Shown here: piece after piece, positions 1 to 5,777 of the stretch | Position numbering within the stretch: position 1 is the stretch's first letter | Layout: every line of letters begins with the position of its first letter | From: Indioceanicola sp046045995 | GTDB lineage: Bacteria; Pseudomonadota; Alphaproteobacteria; Azospirillales; Azospirillaceae | Direction of reading: 5' to 3' | DNA length: 8,296 nucleotides | Assembly (NCBI GenBank): GCA_046045995.1 | Contig: JBJOKR010000204.1 | Span: forward strand, 1 to 8,296 | Notes under the pieces: generated by a model | Database searches by the model: none | What the model was told of the DNA's origin: nothing | What the model saw: the letters and a program-made list of their open reading frames with translations, nothing else | Made by a program: the position numbers and the translations under genes

Positions 1-124
1 GCCGGTTGGCGGTGACGATGATTTCATCCAGCGGCTTCTCCGCCGTGGCGGCAGCGGCGGCGGGATTGGCGGCCGGACCATCCAGGGGCAGAAGGGCTGC
101 GGTGAAGAGCAGGAAAAGGCGCAT
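1..124 (-). CDS. TonB-dependent outer-membrane receptor, N-terminal fragment (cut by window edge)
   Basis: The first 41 codons are visible, reading leftward from an ATG at 122-124. The translation begins MRLFLLFTAALLPLDG, a short basic start plus hydrophobic stretch typical of a Sec signal peptide. An Ala-rich segment follows, then EKPLDEIIVTANR. The DEIIVTANR stretch is the classic TonB box plus plug start of BtuB-like and siderophore receptors, which contact TonB in the periplasm and import a ligand across the outer membrane. No good Shine-Dalgarno precedes the ATG. The gene lies 130 bp downstream of bchJ on the same strand, so it could be co-transcribed with bchEJ or use its own promoter. 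The ligand cannot be read from this fragment. Cobalamin is attractive because BchE needs it, but iron or heme receptors share the same box. Confidence 0.8.
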   Translation of the reverse strand, partial: MRLFLLFTAALLPLDGPAANPAAAAATAEKPLDEIIVTANR

Positions 125-154
125 CGGATATCGTCGATCGGCAAGGGATGCGCG

Positions 155-182
155 GGTTTAGCCGATCGGCTGCCGGAATCAA
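155..182 (-). promoter_or_regulatory. Possible promoter with palindromic operator ahead of the receptor gene
   Basis: On the minus strand TTGATT (177-182) and TAAACC (155-160) are spaced by 16 bp, a weak sigma-70-like pair. The perfect 12-bp palindrome AGCCGATCGGCT (160-171) fills much of the spacer and touches the -10. A second copy of its core, CGATCGGC, lies at 135-142. A palindrome between -35 and -10 would suit a repressor, but none can be named. I see no cobalamin riboswitch signature here. The promoter call is weak; the palindrome itself is certain. Confidence 0.3.
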
Positions 183-254
183 GGTGATCCGCCGCATGGT
201 TCGGTCGCGGCAGTGAAAGCGATGCGCTGCAGGTACCTCAGCGATACCCCGGAC

Positions 255-1022
255 CTACCACCGGATCTGCCAGCGGCTGCACGGGTCGCCAATGCTCTCG
301 CAATGGGTCTGGCTGACCCTTGCGTCGGAATGGACCAGGACCTGGAACAGCCGTTGGAAGGTGCCGCTGTAGAATTCGCCCTGCGGCCGGTCACCGAACA
401 GGCCCCGTGATGTGGGGCAGTCGGCGATGCTGACCACGGCGGGGCAGGTATCCTCCACCGTGAACCGGCCGGTGCCGGCGAAGGTCCAGGCATGGCGGCC
501 GATGGCGGCAAGCAGCAGGCGGCTGGCCAGGGACGCGGGCAGCAGCTTCAGCAGACGCTGCACCGTCTTCGGGATGCGATGGGCCAGCAGGTAATCCGCC
601 GTCCGCACCCCCGCCTGGAACGCCAAGCGGGCCGACTGCACCTTGGGCAGGCTGCGCCGCAGCGTCCCGTGCAGGGCCACCACCTCCGCCTCCTCCACCA
701 TGTGGTCGGGCAGGGTATCCACATAGCGGGACAGCCCGGCGTCGCGCAGAAGGCGGGCGGTGGGGCCGGGCCCCATCTCCTCCAGCATCACTTCGCGCAG
801 GCGGATGATGGCGTTCGGGCCGATGCGGCCCGACATCGGGGGAGGCATTGCCGCGGCAGCCCCTTCCAAGGCGACCGCAGGCCCGCTCGCCGCCTCCACC
901 GAATCCATGGACGGCGGGGGCGGGGCGGTGGGGATGATTTCCAAGGATCTGGGTGTTGCATGCCCATGGCCGAAGGCCGGCCAAAGCCGGGTCCGGGCCC
1001 GGTCCGACATCATCGCCTGCAT
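255..1022 (-). CDS. bchJ: BchJ, V4R-domain tetrapyrrole-binding protein of bacteriochlorophyll synthesis
   Basis: The protein of 255 aa matches BchJ. After an Ala/Pro-rich N-terminus (about 1-62) comes GRIGPNAIIRL, where BchJ homology begins. The C-terminal third is a V4R small-molecule-binding domain with cysteines at 193, 202, 241 and 248, the last two in the conserved CESIGDPC pattern. BchJ was first named a 4-vinyl (8-vinyl) reductase. Later work assigns that activity to BciA/BciB and suggests BchJ binds or carries Mg-porphyrin intermediates around Mg-chelatase and BchM. It follows bchE on the same strand after a 168-bp gap, the usual bchE-bchJ order. The start is uncertain. ATG at 1022 has a G-rich stretch upstream; an ATG at 1064 would add 14 residues; one at 848, with GGAAGGGG upstream, would give about 197 aa, near the family length. 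Confidence 0.88.
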   Translation of the reverse strand: MQAMMSDRARTRLWPAFGHGHATPRSLEIIPTAPPPPSMDSVEAASGPAVALEGAAAAMPPPMSGRIGPNAIIRLREVMLEEMGPGPTARLLRDAGLSRYVDTLPDHMVEEAEVVALHGTLRRSLPKVQSARLAFQAGVRTADYLLAHRIPKTVQRLLKLLPASLASRLLLAAIGRHAWTFAGTGRFTVEDTCPAVVSIADCPTSRGLFGDRPQGEFYSGTFQRLFQVLVHSDARVSQTHCESIGDPCSRWQIRW

Positions 1023-1132
1023 TGTGTCCCCCCGACTGTGATTTCCTGTCCAGGGCCGGTTCATGCCGCCCCGTTCGCGTTAGGCACTCCGGCGCCGCCC
1101 TTGCGGACACCGCCCCAGGCTCATTCCTCCAG

Positions 1133-1159
1133 GCGTCTTGTCACTAAGCGTCTTGTCAC
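1133..1159. repeat. Tandem 12-bp direct repeat in the bchE-bchJ gap
   Basis: GCGTCTTGTCAC occurs at 1133-1144 and again at 1148-1159, a 15-bp period with a 3-bp spacer (TAA). On the transcribed minus strand each copy reads GTGACAAGACGC. It lies in the 168-bp gap between bchE and bchJ, about 110 bp before the chosen bchJ start. It could be a pair of protein sites or a small local duplication. No TGT-N12-ACA box occurs in this gap. Just after the bchE stop there is also a short GC-rich imperfect inverted repeat (about 1176-1193) with no T-run. Confidence 0.6.
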
Positions 1160-1190
1160 CAGGCACATCTTGCGGGGACCCGGTCCGGGG

Positions 1191-2801
1191 TCAGTCATCC
1201 CCCTCCGCCGTTTCCACCATCTGCTGCTTGCCGCCGCCACAGGCCATGGCGGTGGCCGCCCCTTCCTTCGCCTTGCGAACCTTGTTCGCCTTCTCAGCCG
1301 CGGTTTCCCAATCCGCGGCCCCGGCGATCCGGGTTCGAGTGCGGTCGAAGTGGAAGTCTACCTTTTTCTTCGACTGCGGCCCCCAATAATCGACCTTACC
1401 TAAGTCATAGAACTTTCGTTCGAAGCCGCTTTTCAGGAACGCTTTCAGGCAGCCCAGCATGTAACGCCGCTTGGTGCGGTCCCGGATCCAGGGATAATCC
1501 AGGAACGTCTTGCGCATGTAGAAGCGGCGGTAATTGTTCATCACCCGGTCCAGAAGCTCGGCCCGGTCCATGGCCTCCGGCTTGATGATGGGGGTGACGA
1601 AATTATATTTCTCGTAATCGAAGATCTCCACCTTGTCGCCCAGTTCCCGGAACAGGTCGCTGAAGGGCCAGGGCGTGTACATGGCCCAGTTGGCCATGTC
1701 CGGCTTCCAGTCCAGCGCCATGCGGTAGGTTTCCTCCAACGTCTCCGCCGTTTCATTCTCCAGACCAACGATGAACTGGGCCTCCGCGACGATGCCGGCC
1801 TGGCGCAGCAGGGTGATGGCCTTCTTGTTCTGGGCGACCGTGGTTTCCTTGTTGAAGCGGTCCAGCTTCAACTGCGCCGCCGCCTCCGTACCCAGGGAAA
1901 CGTGGATCAGCCCGGCCTTGCGGTACAGCGGCAGCAGTTCCTCATCCCGCAGGATATCGGTGACGCGGGTGTTGATGCCCCATTGCACCGGCAGGTTCCG
2001 GGCGATCAGCTCCTCACAGAACTGGACGAATTTCTTGCGGTTGATGGTCGGTTCCTCATCCGCCAGGATGAAGAACCCCACCTGATGGTCACGGACCAGG
2101 ATCTCGATCTCATCCACCACCTTCTTCGGGTCGCGGATCCGGTAGTTCCGCCAGAACTTCCACTGGGAACAGAAGGAACAGGTGAAGGGGCAGCCGCGGG
2201 CCATGTTGGGGATGGCGACCCGGACGCCCAGGGGGATGTAGATGTACTTTTCCCATTCCAGGATGCCCCAATCGGGGGAAATGGAATCCACATCCTTCAG
2301 CGGCGGCTCGGCCGGGGTGGCGACGATCTGGCCTGCCTCGGTATAGGCGATGCCCTTGATCTCCCCCCGTGCCTCCGGCCAGCGGCCTTCGGCCACGGCG
2401 CGGGCCAGGTTGATGATGATCGCCTCCCCCTCACCGCGGGCGATGCAGTCGATCCAGGGGGCCTCCGCCAGAACCTGCTGGTACATGAAGGTGGCATGGA
2501 TGCCGCCCAGCACCGTGACAGCATCCGGATGCTCCTCCTTCGCGATCTGCAGCAGGCGTTCGGCCTTGTAGATGGAGGGGGTGATGGAGGTGGCGCCGAT
2601 CAGGTCCGGCTTGTGCCGGCGCAACTCCTCGCGGACCTGCTCCTCCGTCAGGTCGTTGGTCATCGCATCGATGAAGATGACGTCGGGGTAACCGGCCCCC
2701 TTCAGGGCCCCGGCCAGATAGGCGGCCCAGGCGGGCGGCCAGTTGCCGGCTATCTCCGCACCCCCGGAATGGTAGTTCGGGTGGATCAGCAGGATCTGCA
2801 T
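1191..2801 (-). CDS. bchE: BchE, anaerobic Mg-protoporphyrin IX monomethyl ester oxidative cyclase
   Basis: This 536-aa protein is a clear BchE, the oxygen-independent cyclase that forms the isocyclic ring E, converting Mg-protoporphyrin IX 13-monomethyl ester to divinyl-protochlorophyllide with the keto oxygen coming from water. It opens MQILLIHPNYHSGGAEIAGN, the characteristic BchE start. Residues about 1-140 form the cobalamin-binding domain (VLGGIHATF near 97-105). The radical-SAM core (about 190-400) carries the CX3CX2C cluster motif at C204, C208 and C211 (RGCPFTCSFCSQ). A C-terminal region ends in the conserved-looking ACGGGKQQ tail. Length is normal to slightly short. The start ATG has GGAGGG at 2807-2812 with a 5-nt spacer. 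It is first in a probable bchE-bchJ unit, controlled from a region with PpsR- and FNR-like boxes. Confidence 0.96.
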   Translation of the reverse strand: MQILLIHPNYHSGGAEIAGNWPPAWAAYLAGALKGAGYPDVIFIDAMTNDLTEEQVREELRRHKPDLIGATSITPSIYKAERLLQIAKEEHPDAVTVLGGIHATFMYQQVLAEAPWIDCIARGEGEAIIINLARAVAEGRWPEARGEIKGIAYTEAGQIVATPAEPPLKDVDSISPDWGILEWEKYIYIPLGVRVAIPNMARGCPFTCSFCSQWKFWRNYRIRDPKKVVDEIEILVRDHQVGFFILADEEPTINRKKFVQFCEELIARNLPVQWGINTRVTDILRDEELLPLYRKAGLIHVSLGTEAAAQLKLDRFNKETTVAQNKKAITLLRQAGIVAEAQFIVGLENETAETLEETYRMALDWKPDMANWAMYTPWPFSDLFRELGDKVEIFDYEKYNFVTPIIKPEAMDRAELLDRVMNNYRRFYMRKTFLDYPWIRDRTKRRYMLGCLKAFLKSGFERKFYDLGKVDYWGPQSKKKVDFHFDRTRTRIAGAADWETAAEKANKVRKAKEGAATAMACGGGKQQMVETAEGDD

Positions 2802-2806
2802 GGGGG

Positions 2807-2833
2807 CCCTCCGCCACAGTATTCTTGTGGCGG
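2807..2833 (-). promoter_or_regulatory. bchE leader hairpin abutting its Shine-Dalgarno sequence
   Basis: CCGCCACA (2811-2818) and TGTGGCGG (2826-2833) form a perfect 8-bp inverted repeat around a 7-nt loop. Read on the minus strand, the second arm ends in GG, which are the first two bases of the GGAGGG Shine-Dalgarno (2807-2812), five bases before the bchE ATG. If transcription starts upstream of it, the hairpin could hinder ribosome loading. At DNA level the repeat overlaps the proximal PpsR-like box, so it may instead be part of an operator. The transcription start is not evident, and this decides between the two. Confidence 0.55.
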
Positions 2834-2843
2834 AAAGTTGACA
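2826..2843. promoter_or_regulatory. PpsR/CrtJ-type operator, proximal to bchE
   Basis: TGTGGCGGAAAGTTGACA matches the TGT-N12-ACA consensus of the redox-responsive photosynthesis repressor PpsR/CrtJ exactly. Its edge is 25 bp upstream of the bchE start codon. It is paired with a second box 7 bp further upstream; such pairs with 7-8 bp spacing bind CrtJ cooperatively in Rhodobacter bch promoters. Confidence 0.72.
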
Positions 2844-2850
2844 TGCTTCG

Positions 2851-2868
2851 TGTCAGGCGTATTTGACA
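2851..2868. promoter_or_regulatory. PpsR/CrtJ-type operator, distal to bchE
   Basis: TGTCAGGCGTATTTGACA is a second exact TGT-N12-ACA box with well-matched ends (TGTCA...TTGACA). It sits 7 bp beyond the proximal box. The pairing, the location before bchE and the high symmetry together argue for a real aerobic repressor site. It shares bases 2863-2868 with an FNR-like site. Confidence 0.78.
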
Positions 2869-2876
2869 CGGATCAA
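2863..2876. promoter_or_regulatory. FNR/FnrL-like box upstream of bchE
   Basis: TTGACACGGATCAA matches the FNR consensus TTGAT-N4-ATCAA at 9 of 10 defined positions. Its centre is about 68 bp upstream of the bchE start codon. FnrL activation of bchE is known in related purple bacteria and suits an enzyme used only without oxygen. The box overlaps the distal PpsR-like operator by six bases, so the two regulators could exclude each other. I could not find a convincing -35/-10 pair, so a class I or class II position cannot be assigned. Confidence 0.62.
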
Positions 2877-2883
2877 TTGGGCA

Positions 2884-2899
2884 GGGCCGTGACCGGCCC
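2884..2899 (-). terminator. Possible terminator hairpin after glcG
   Basis: GGGCCG (2884-2889) and CGGCCC (2894-2899) form a perfect 6-bp GC stem with a TGAC loop, 25 bp beyond the glcG stop. No T-run follows on the minus strand, so intrinsic termination would be weak. It would help separate glcG transcription from the bchE control region. Confidence 0.35.
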
Positions 2900-2923
2900 A
2901 CACCCCGGCACCGCGTGTCAGAG

Positions 2924-3325
2924 CTACGCCAACACCGCGACCCCGGCGGCGGCGATTTGACCGTCCTGGTGGGACTGCACGCCGCTGATGCCGATGGCGC
3001 CGACCACATGGCCCTGATGGACCAGGGGCAAGCCGCCCTCGATCGGGGTGGCCAGCGGCATGGTCATCACCACCTGCCGCCCGCCGGCCACCGCATCCTC
3101 CAGCGCCTTGGTCGGGCGCTTGAACAGCAGGGCGGTGCGGCCCTTCTCCTGCGCCACGGTGACGGAGCCGAGCTGGGTTCCGTCCATCTTCTCCAGATAC
3201 ATCAGGTTGCCGCCGTCATCGATGATGGCGACGACAACGGTCCAGCCGTTGCGCTCCGCCTCCGCCACACAGGCGGCGGCGATGGATTTGGCGTCGGCGA
3301 TGGACAGGGCGGGTTTGGTGAGCAT
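2924..3325 (-). CDS. glcG: GlcG/HbpS family protein
   Basis: The 133-aa product is a full-length GlcG/HbpS (DUF336) protein. It shows the N-terminal LSIADAKSIAAACVAEAERNGW helix, VVVAIIDDGGNLMYLEKMDG, the Thr/Lys region around LLFKRPTKALE, and the Gly-rich GHVVGAIGISGV near the end. No signal peptide or membrane segment is seen, so it is probably cytoplasmic. Some relatives bind heme or act as small sensors; the GlcG role in glycolate use is unsettled. The ATG has AAGGA (3334-3338) with 8-nt spacing. It lies downstream of glcB on the same strand, and E. coli likewise places glcG beside glcB. Here 131 bp containing a palindromic repeat separates them, and glcDEF are not between or beside them. 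The symbol rests on family and context, not on proven function. Confidence 0.85.
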   Translation of the reverse strand: MLTKPALSIADAKSIAAACVAEAERNGWTVVVAIIDDGGNLMYLEKMDGTQLGSVTVAQEKGRTALLFKRPTKALEDAVAGGRQVVMTMPLATPIEGGLPLVHQGHVVGAIGISGVQSHQDGQIAAAGVAVLA

Positions 3326-3350
3326 GCAACAATTCCTTGGCGGCGTTGGT

Positions 3351-3447
3351 CGTAGGTCGGATTAGCGGGCGGATGCCCGCGTAATCCGACATCTGTGGTA
3401 CCGGGAGCGTCGCATTACGGCGCGTGCCGCGCCTAATCCGACCTACG
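3351..3447. repeat. Composite palindromic (REP/BIME-like) repeat between glcB and glcG
   Basis: The outer arms CGTAGGTCGGATTAG (3351-3365) and CTAATCCGACCTACG (3433-3447) are perfect 15-bp inverted copies. Inside are two hairpins. The first pairs GTCGGATTA (3356-3364) with TAATCCGAC (3382-3390) and continues GCGGGC/GCCCGC around a GGAT loop with one bulge. The second pairs ATTA-C-GGCGCG (3414-3424) with CGCGCC-TAAT (3428-3437) around TGC. The GTAGGTCGGATTA/TAATCCGAC unit resembles dispersed intergenic palindromes seen in many proteobacteria, often linked to REP-associated transposases. None is encoded in this window. As RNA it could also act as a processing site or weak terminator after glcB. 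Confidence 0.85.
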
Positions 3448-3456
3448 GGGCCGGGT

Positions 3457-5625
3457 TCACCCGGCGAGGGCCTTCACCCGGCGGCGGTGCTGGTGCAGCA
3501 GGGGTTCGGTGTAGCCGTTGGGCTGTTCCGCCCCCTTGAAGACCAGGTCGCAGGCTGCCTGGAAGGCGATGCTGCCGTCGAAATCCGGGGCCATGGGGCG
3601 GTACAGGGGATCGGCGGCGTTCTGGGCGTCCACCACGGCGGCCATACGCTTCATCACGGCCATCACCTGATCGGCGGTGCAGACACCGTGCATCAGCCAG
3701 TTGGCGATATGCTGGGAGGAGATGCGCAAGGTCGCCCGATCCTCCATCAGCCCGACATTGTGGATGTCCGGCACCTTGGAGCAGCCGACCCCCTGGTCGA
3801 TCCAGCGGACCACATAGCCCAGGATGCCCTGGGCGTTATTCTCCAGCTCCTGGGTCACCTCCGCCTCCGACCAGTTGGTACCGGGGGCGACGGGGACGGT
3901 TAGGATGTCGGCCAGGGCGGCGCGGCCGCGGCTCGCCAGCTCCGCCTGACGGGCGGCGACGTCCACCTCATGATAGTGCAGGGCATGAAGGGTCGCCGCG
4001 GTGGGGGATGGGACCCAGGCGGTGGTGGCCCCGGCCATCGGATGGGCGATCTTGGTCTTCACCATGTCCGCCATGCGGTCGGGCATGGCCCACATGCCCT
4101 TGCCGATCTGCGCCTTGCCGCGGAAGCCGCAGGCAAGCCCGGTATCCACGTTCCAGTTCTCATAGGCCTGGATCCAGGCCGTGGTCTTCATGTCCCCCTT
4201 GCGGATCATGGCTCCCGCCTGCATGGACGTGTGCATTTCATCACCGGTGCGGTCCAGGAAGCCGGTATTGATGAAGCAGACCCGGTCCTTCACGGCCCGG
4301 ATGCATTCCTTCAGGTTCACCGTCGTCCGCCGCTCCTCATCCATGATGCCGATCTTGATGGTGTGGCGGGCCAGGCCCAGCAGATCCTCCACCCGGTCGA
4401 ACAAGGTGCCGGCGAAGGCCACTTCCTCCGGCCCGTGCATCTTCGGCTTCACGATATAGACACTGCCCGCCCGGCTGTTGCGGGTGCGGCCCAGGCCCTT
4501 CAGGTCGTGCAGGGCAATCAGGCTGGTGGCGATGGCGTCCAGGATGCCCTCCGGCGCCTCGCTCCCATCGGGCAGCAGCACTGCGTCATTGGTCATCAGG
4601 TGGCCGACATTGCGCACGAACATCAGCGACCGGCCGGGCAGGGTCAGGCTGCCGCCATCGGGGGCGGTATAGGTCCGGTCGGGGTTCAGCGCCCGCGCGA
4701 CCACCCGGCCGCCCTTGTCGAAGCTGGCCGTCAGGTCGCCCCGCATCAGGCCCAGCCAGTTGCGGTAGATGGTGACCTTGTCGGCCGCATCCACCGCGGC
4801 GACACTGTCCTCACAATCCATGATGGTGGTCAGGGCGGATTCCATCACCACATCGGCCACGCCGGCCGCATCCGTCCGCCCGATCGGGTGGGACCGGTCG
4901 ATCACGATCTCCAGATGCAGCCCGTGCCGGCGCAGCAGGATCGCCGTCGGCGCCGAAGCGTCACCGCGATAGCCGGCGAAACTGTCGGAATCGGCCAACC
5001 CCGTCTGCCCGGCGCCGGTGGTGACCACCAGCCGGCCGTTGTTCACGGCATAGCCGGTGGCATCGACGTGGCTGCCGGACAGCAGCGGGGCCGCCTTGTC
5101 CAGTACCGCGCGCGCCCGGGCGATCACCGCGGTCCCGCGCACGGGATCATACCCCTTGGCCGCCGGATCGGCGATGGCGGGGTCCAGCGCATCGGTGCCG
5201 TACAGCGCGTCATACAGGCTGCCCCAGCGGGCATTGGCGGCGTTCAGGGCGAAGCGGGTGTTCATCACCGGCACCACCAACTGGGGTCCGGCCACCTGCG
5301 CCACCTCCGCATCCGTATCGGCGGTGCCGATGGCGAAATCCGGCCCTTCCGGCACCAGATAGCCGATCTCCCGCAGGAAGCCCTGATAGGCCGCCGGATC
5401 GATGGGGCCGCGGTTGTCCCGGTGCCACTGGTCGATGCGGGCCTGGATATCGTCCCGCTTGGCCAGCAGGGCGCGGTTGACCGGCGTCAGCTCCGTGAAC
5501 ACCGCCGCCACCCCGGCCCAGAAGGCGGCAGGATCCACCCCTGTTCCGGGCAGCGCCTCCTCCGCCAGGAAGCGGTGCAGGTCGGCGTCGATCTTCAGGC
5601 CATGGACATCGATACGGGCGGTCAT
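3457..5625 (-). CDS. glcB: Malate synthase G
   Basis: The 722-aa protein is a complete malate synthase G, close to the 723 aa of the E. coli enzyme. It condenses glyoxylate with acetyl-CoA to give malate and CoA, Mg-dependent, in the cytoplasm. Visible signatures include SLMFVRNVGHLMTND with the catalytic arginine at R338, GIMDEERRT and NTGFLDRTGDEMH carrying the Mg ligands (E430 and D458 by correspondence with E. coli E427 and D455), QGVGCSKVPDI with C615, and LMEDRATLRISSQHIANW with the catalytic-base aspartate D629. The long TGFLDRTGDEMH to TAATLHALHYH stretch is nearly unchanged from family consensus. The ATG has AGGAG (5634-5638) with an 8-nt spacer. It is divergent from an IclR-like gene, with IclR-box half-sites between them. 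glcG follows downstream. Confidence 0.97.
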   Translation of the reverse strand: MTARIDVHGLKIDADLHRFLAEEALPGTGVDPAAFWAGVAAVFTELTPVNRALLAKRDDIQARIDQWHRDNRGPIDPAAYQGFLREIGYLVPEGPDFAIGTADTDAEVAQVAGPQLVVPVMNTRFALNAANARWGSLYDALYGTDALDPAIADPAAKGYDPVRGTAVIARARAVLDKAAPLLSGSHVDATGYAVNNGRLVVTTGAGQTGLADSDSFAGYRGDASAPTAILLRRHGLHLEIVIDRSHPIGRTDAAGVADVVMESALTTIMDCEDSVAAVDAADKVTIYRNWLGLMRGDLTASFDKGGRVVARALNPDRTYTAPDGGSLTLPGRSLMFVRNVGHLMTNDAVLLPDGSEAPEGILDAIATSLIALHDLKGLGRTRNSRAGSVYIVKPKMHGPEEVAFAGTLFDRVEDLLGLARHTIKIGIMDEERRTTVNLKECIRAVKDRVCFINTGFLDRTGDEMHTSMQAGAMIRKGDMKTTAWIQAYENWNVDTGLACGFRGKAQIGKGMWAMPDRMADMVKTKIAHPMAGATTAWVPSPTAATLHALHYHEVDVAARQAELASRGRAALADILTVPVAPGTNWSEAEVTQELENNAQGILGYVVRWIDQGVGCSKVPDIHNVGLMEDRATLRISSQHIANWLMHGVCTADQVMAVMKRMAAVVDAQNAADPLYRPMAPDFDGSIAFQAACDLVFKGAEQPNGYTEPLLHQHRRRVKALAG

Positions 5626-5664
5626 GGGGTCTGCTCCTGACGGGGCGGTGGAACGGGGGCCCTG

Positions 5665-5694
5665 TCTATAGGCTTGACCGGCGGACCCTGTCCA
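5665..5694 (-). promoter_or_regulatory. Likely glcB promoter
   Basis: On the minus strand TGGACA (5689-5694, 5 of 6 to the -35 consensus) and TATAGA (5665-5670, a good -10) are separated by 18 bp, and the glcB ATG is about 40 bp downstream. The IclR-like half-sites begin 7 bp upstream of this -35. On the opposite strand TTGACC at 5674-5679 could be part of the divergent promoter, but its -10 is poor. Confidence 0.5.
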
Positions 5695-5701
5695 TGTCCC
5701 A

Positions 5702-5725
5702 TGGAACTCTTTCCACGATGTGGAA
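5702..5725. promoter_or_regulatory. IclR-type operator between glcB and the iclR-like gene
   Basis: Three half-sites occur: TGGAA (5702-5706), TTCCA (5711-5715) and TGGAA (5721-5725). The first pair is TGGAA-N4-TTCCA, one base shorter than the E. coli IclR box TGGAA-N5-TTCCA. The second pair forms the perfect inverted repeat TTCCAC-GAT-GTGGAA (5711-5725). It lies upstream of the glcB -35 and about 53 bp before the iclR-like start, so one site could serve both genes. Confidence 0.62.
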
Positions 5726-5777
5726 GAATGGACGGCAGGGCTCGGCTTGCGGTCATCACAGTTGGAAGGGAGTGACC

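Noticed and set aside
300..330. Partial resemblance to a cobalamin riboswitch box (GTCAGCCAGACC on the minus strand)
   Set aside because: It codes for the conserved V4R end of BchJ (ARVSQTHCESIGDPC), and the other riboswitch landmarks are missing.
1078..1122. A 14-codon ORF (minus strand, MSLGRCPQGRRRSA) after GGAGGA in the bchE-bchJ gap
   Set aside because: The Shine-Dalgarno is only about one base from the ATG and there is no evidence of conservation; possible leader peptide but not supported.
1065..1190. Search for a PpsR box ahead of bchJ
   Set aside because: The closest pattern is TGT-N8-ACA (1154-1167), which has the wrong spacing; no TGT-N12-ACA is present.
492..2960. Long plus-strand frames opposite bchJ and bchE (492-1403 and 1902-2960)
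   Set aside because: Both overlap well-supported bch genes, have low-complexity translations, and reflect strong third-position G/C bias.
3970..5640. A 556-codon open frame on the plus strand opposite glcB
   Set aside because: It is the antisense shadow of a conserved malate synthase gene in GC-rich DNA. The translation is His/Gly/Gln/Arg-rich with no recognisable domain.
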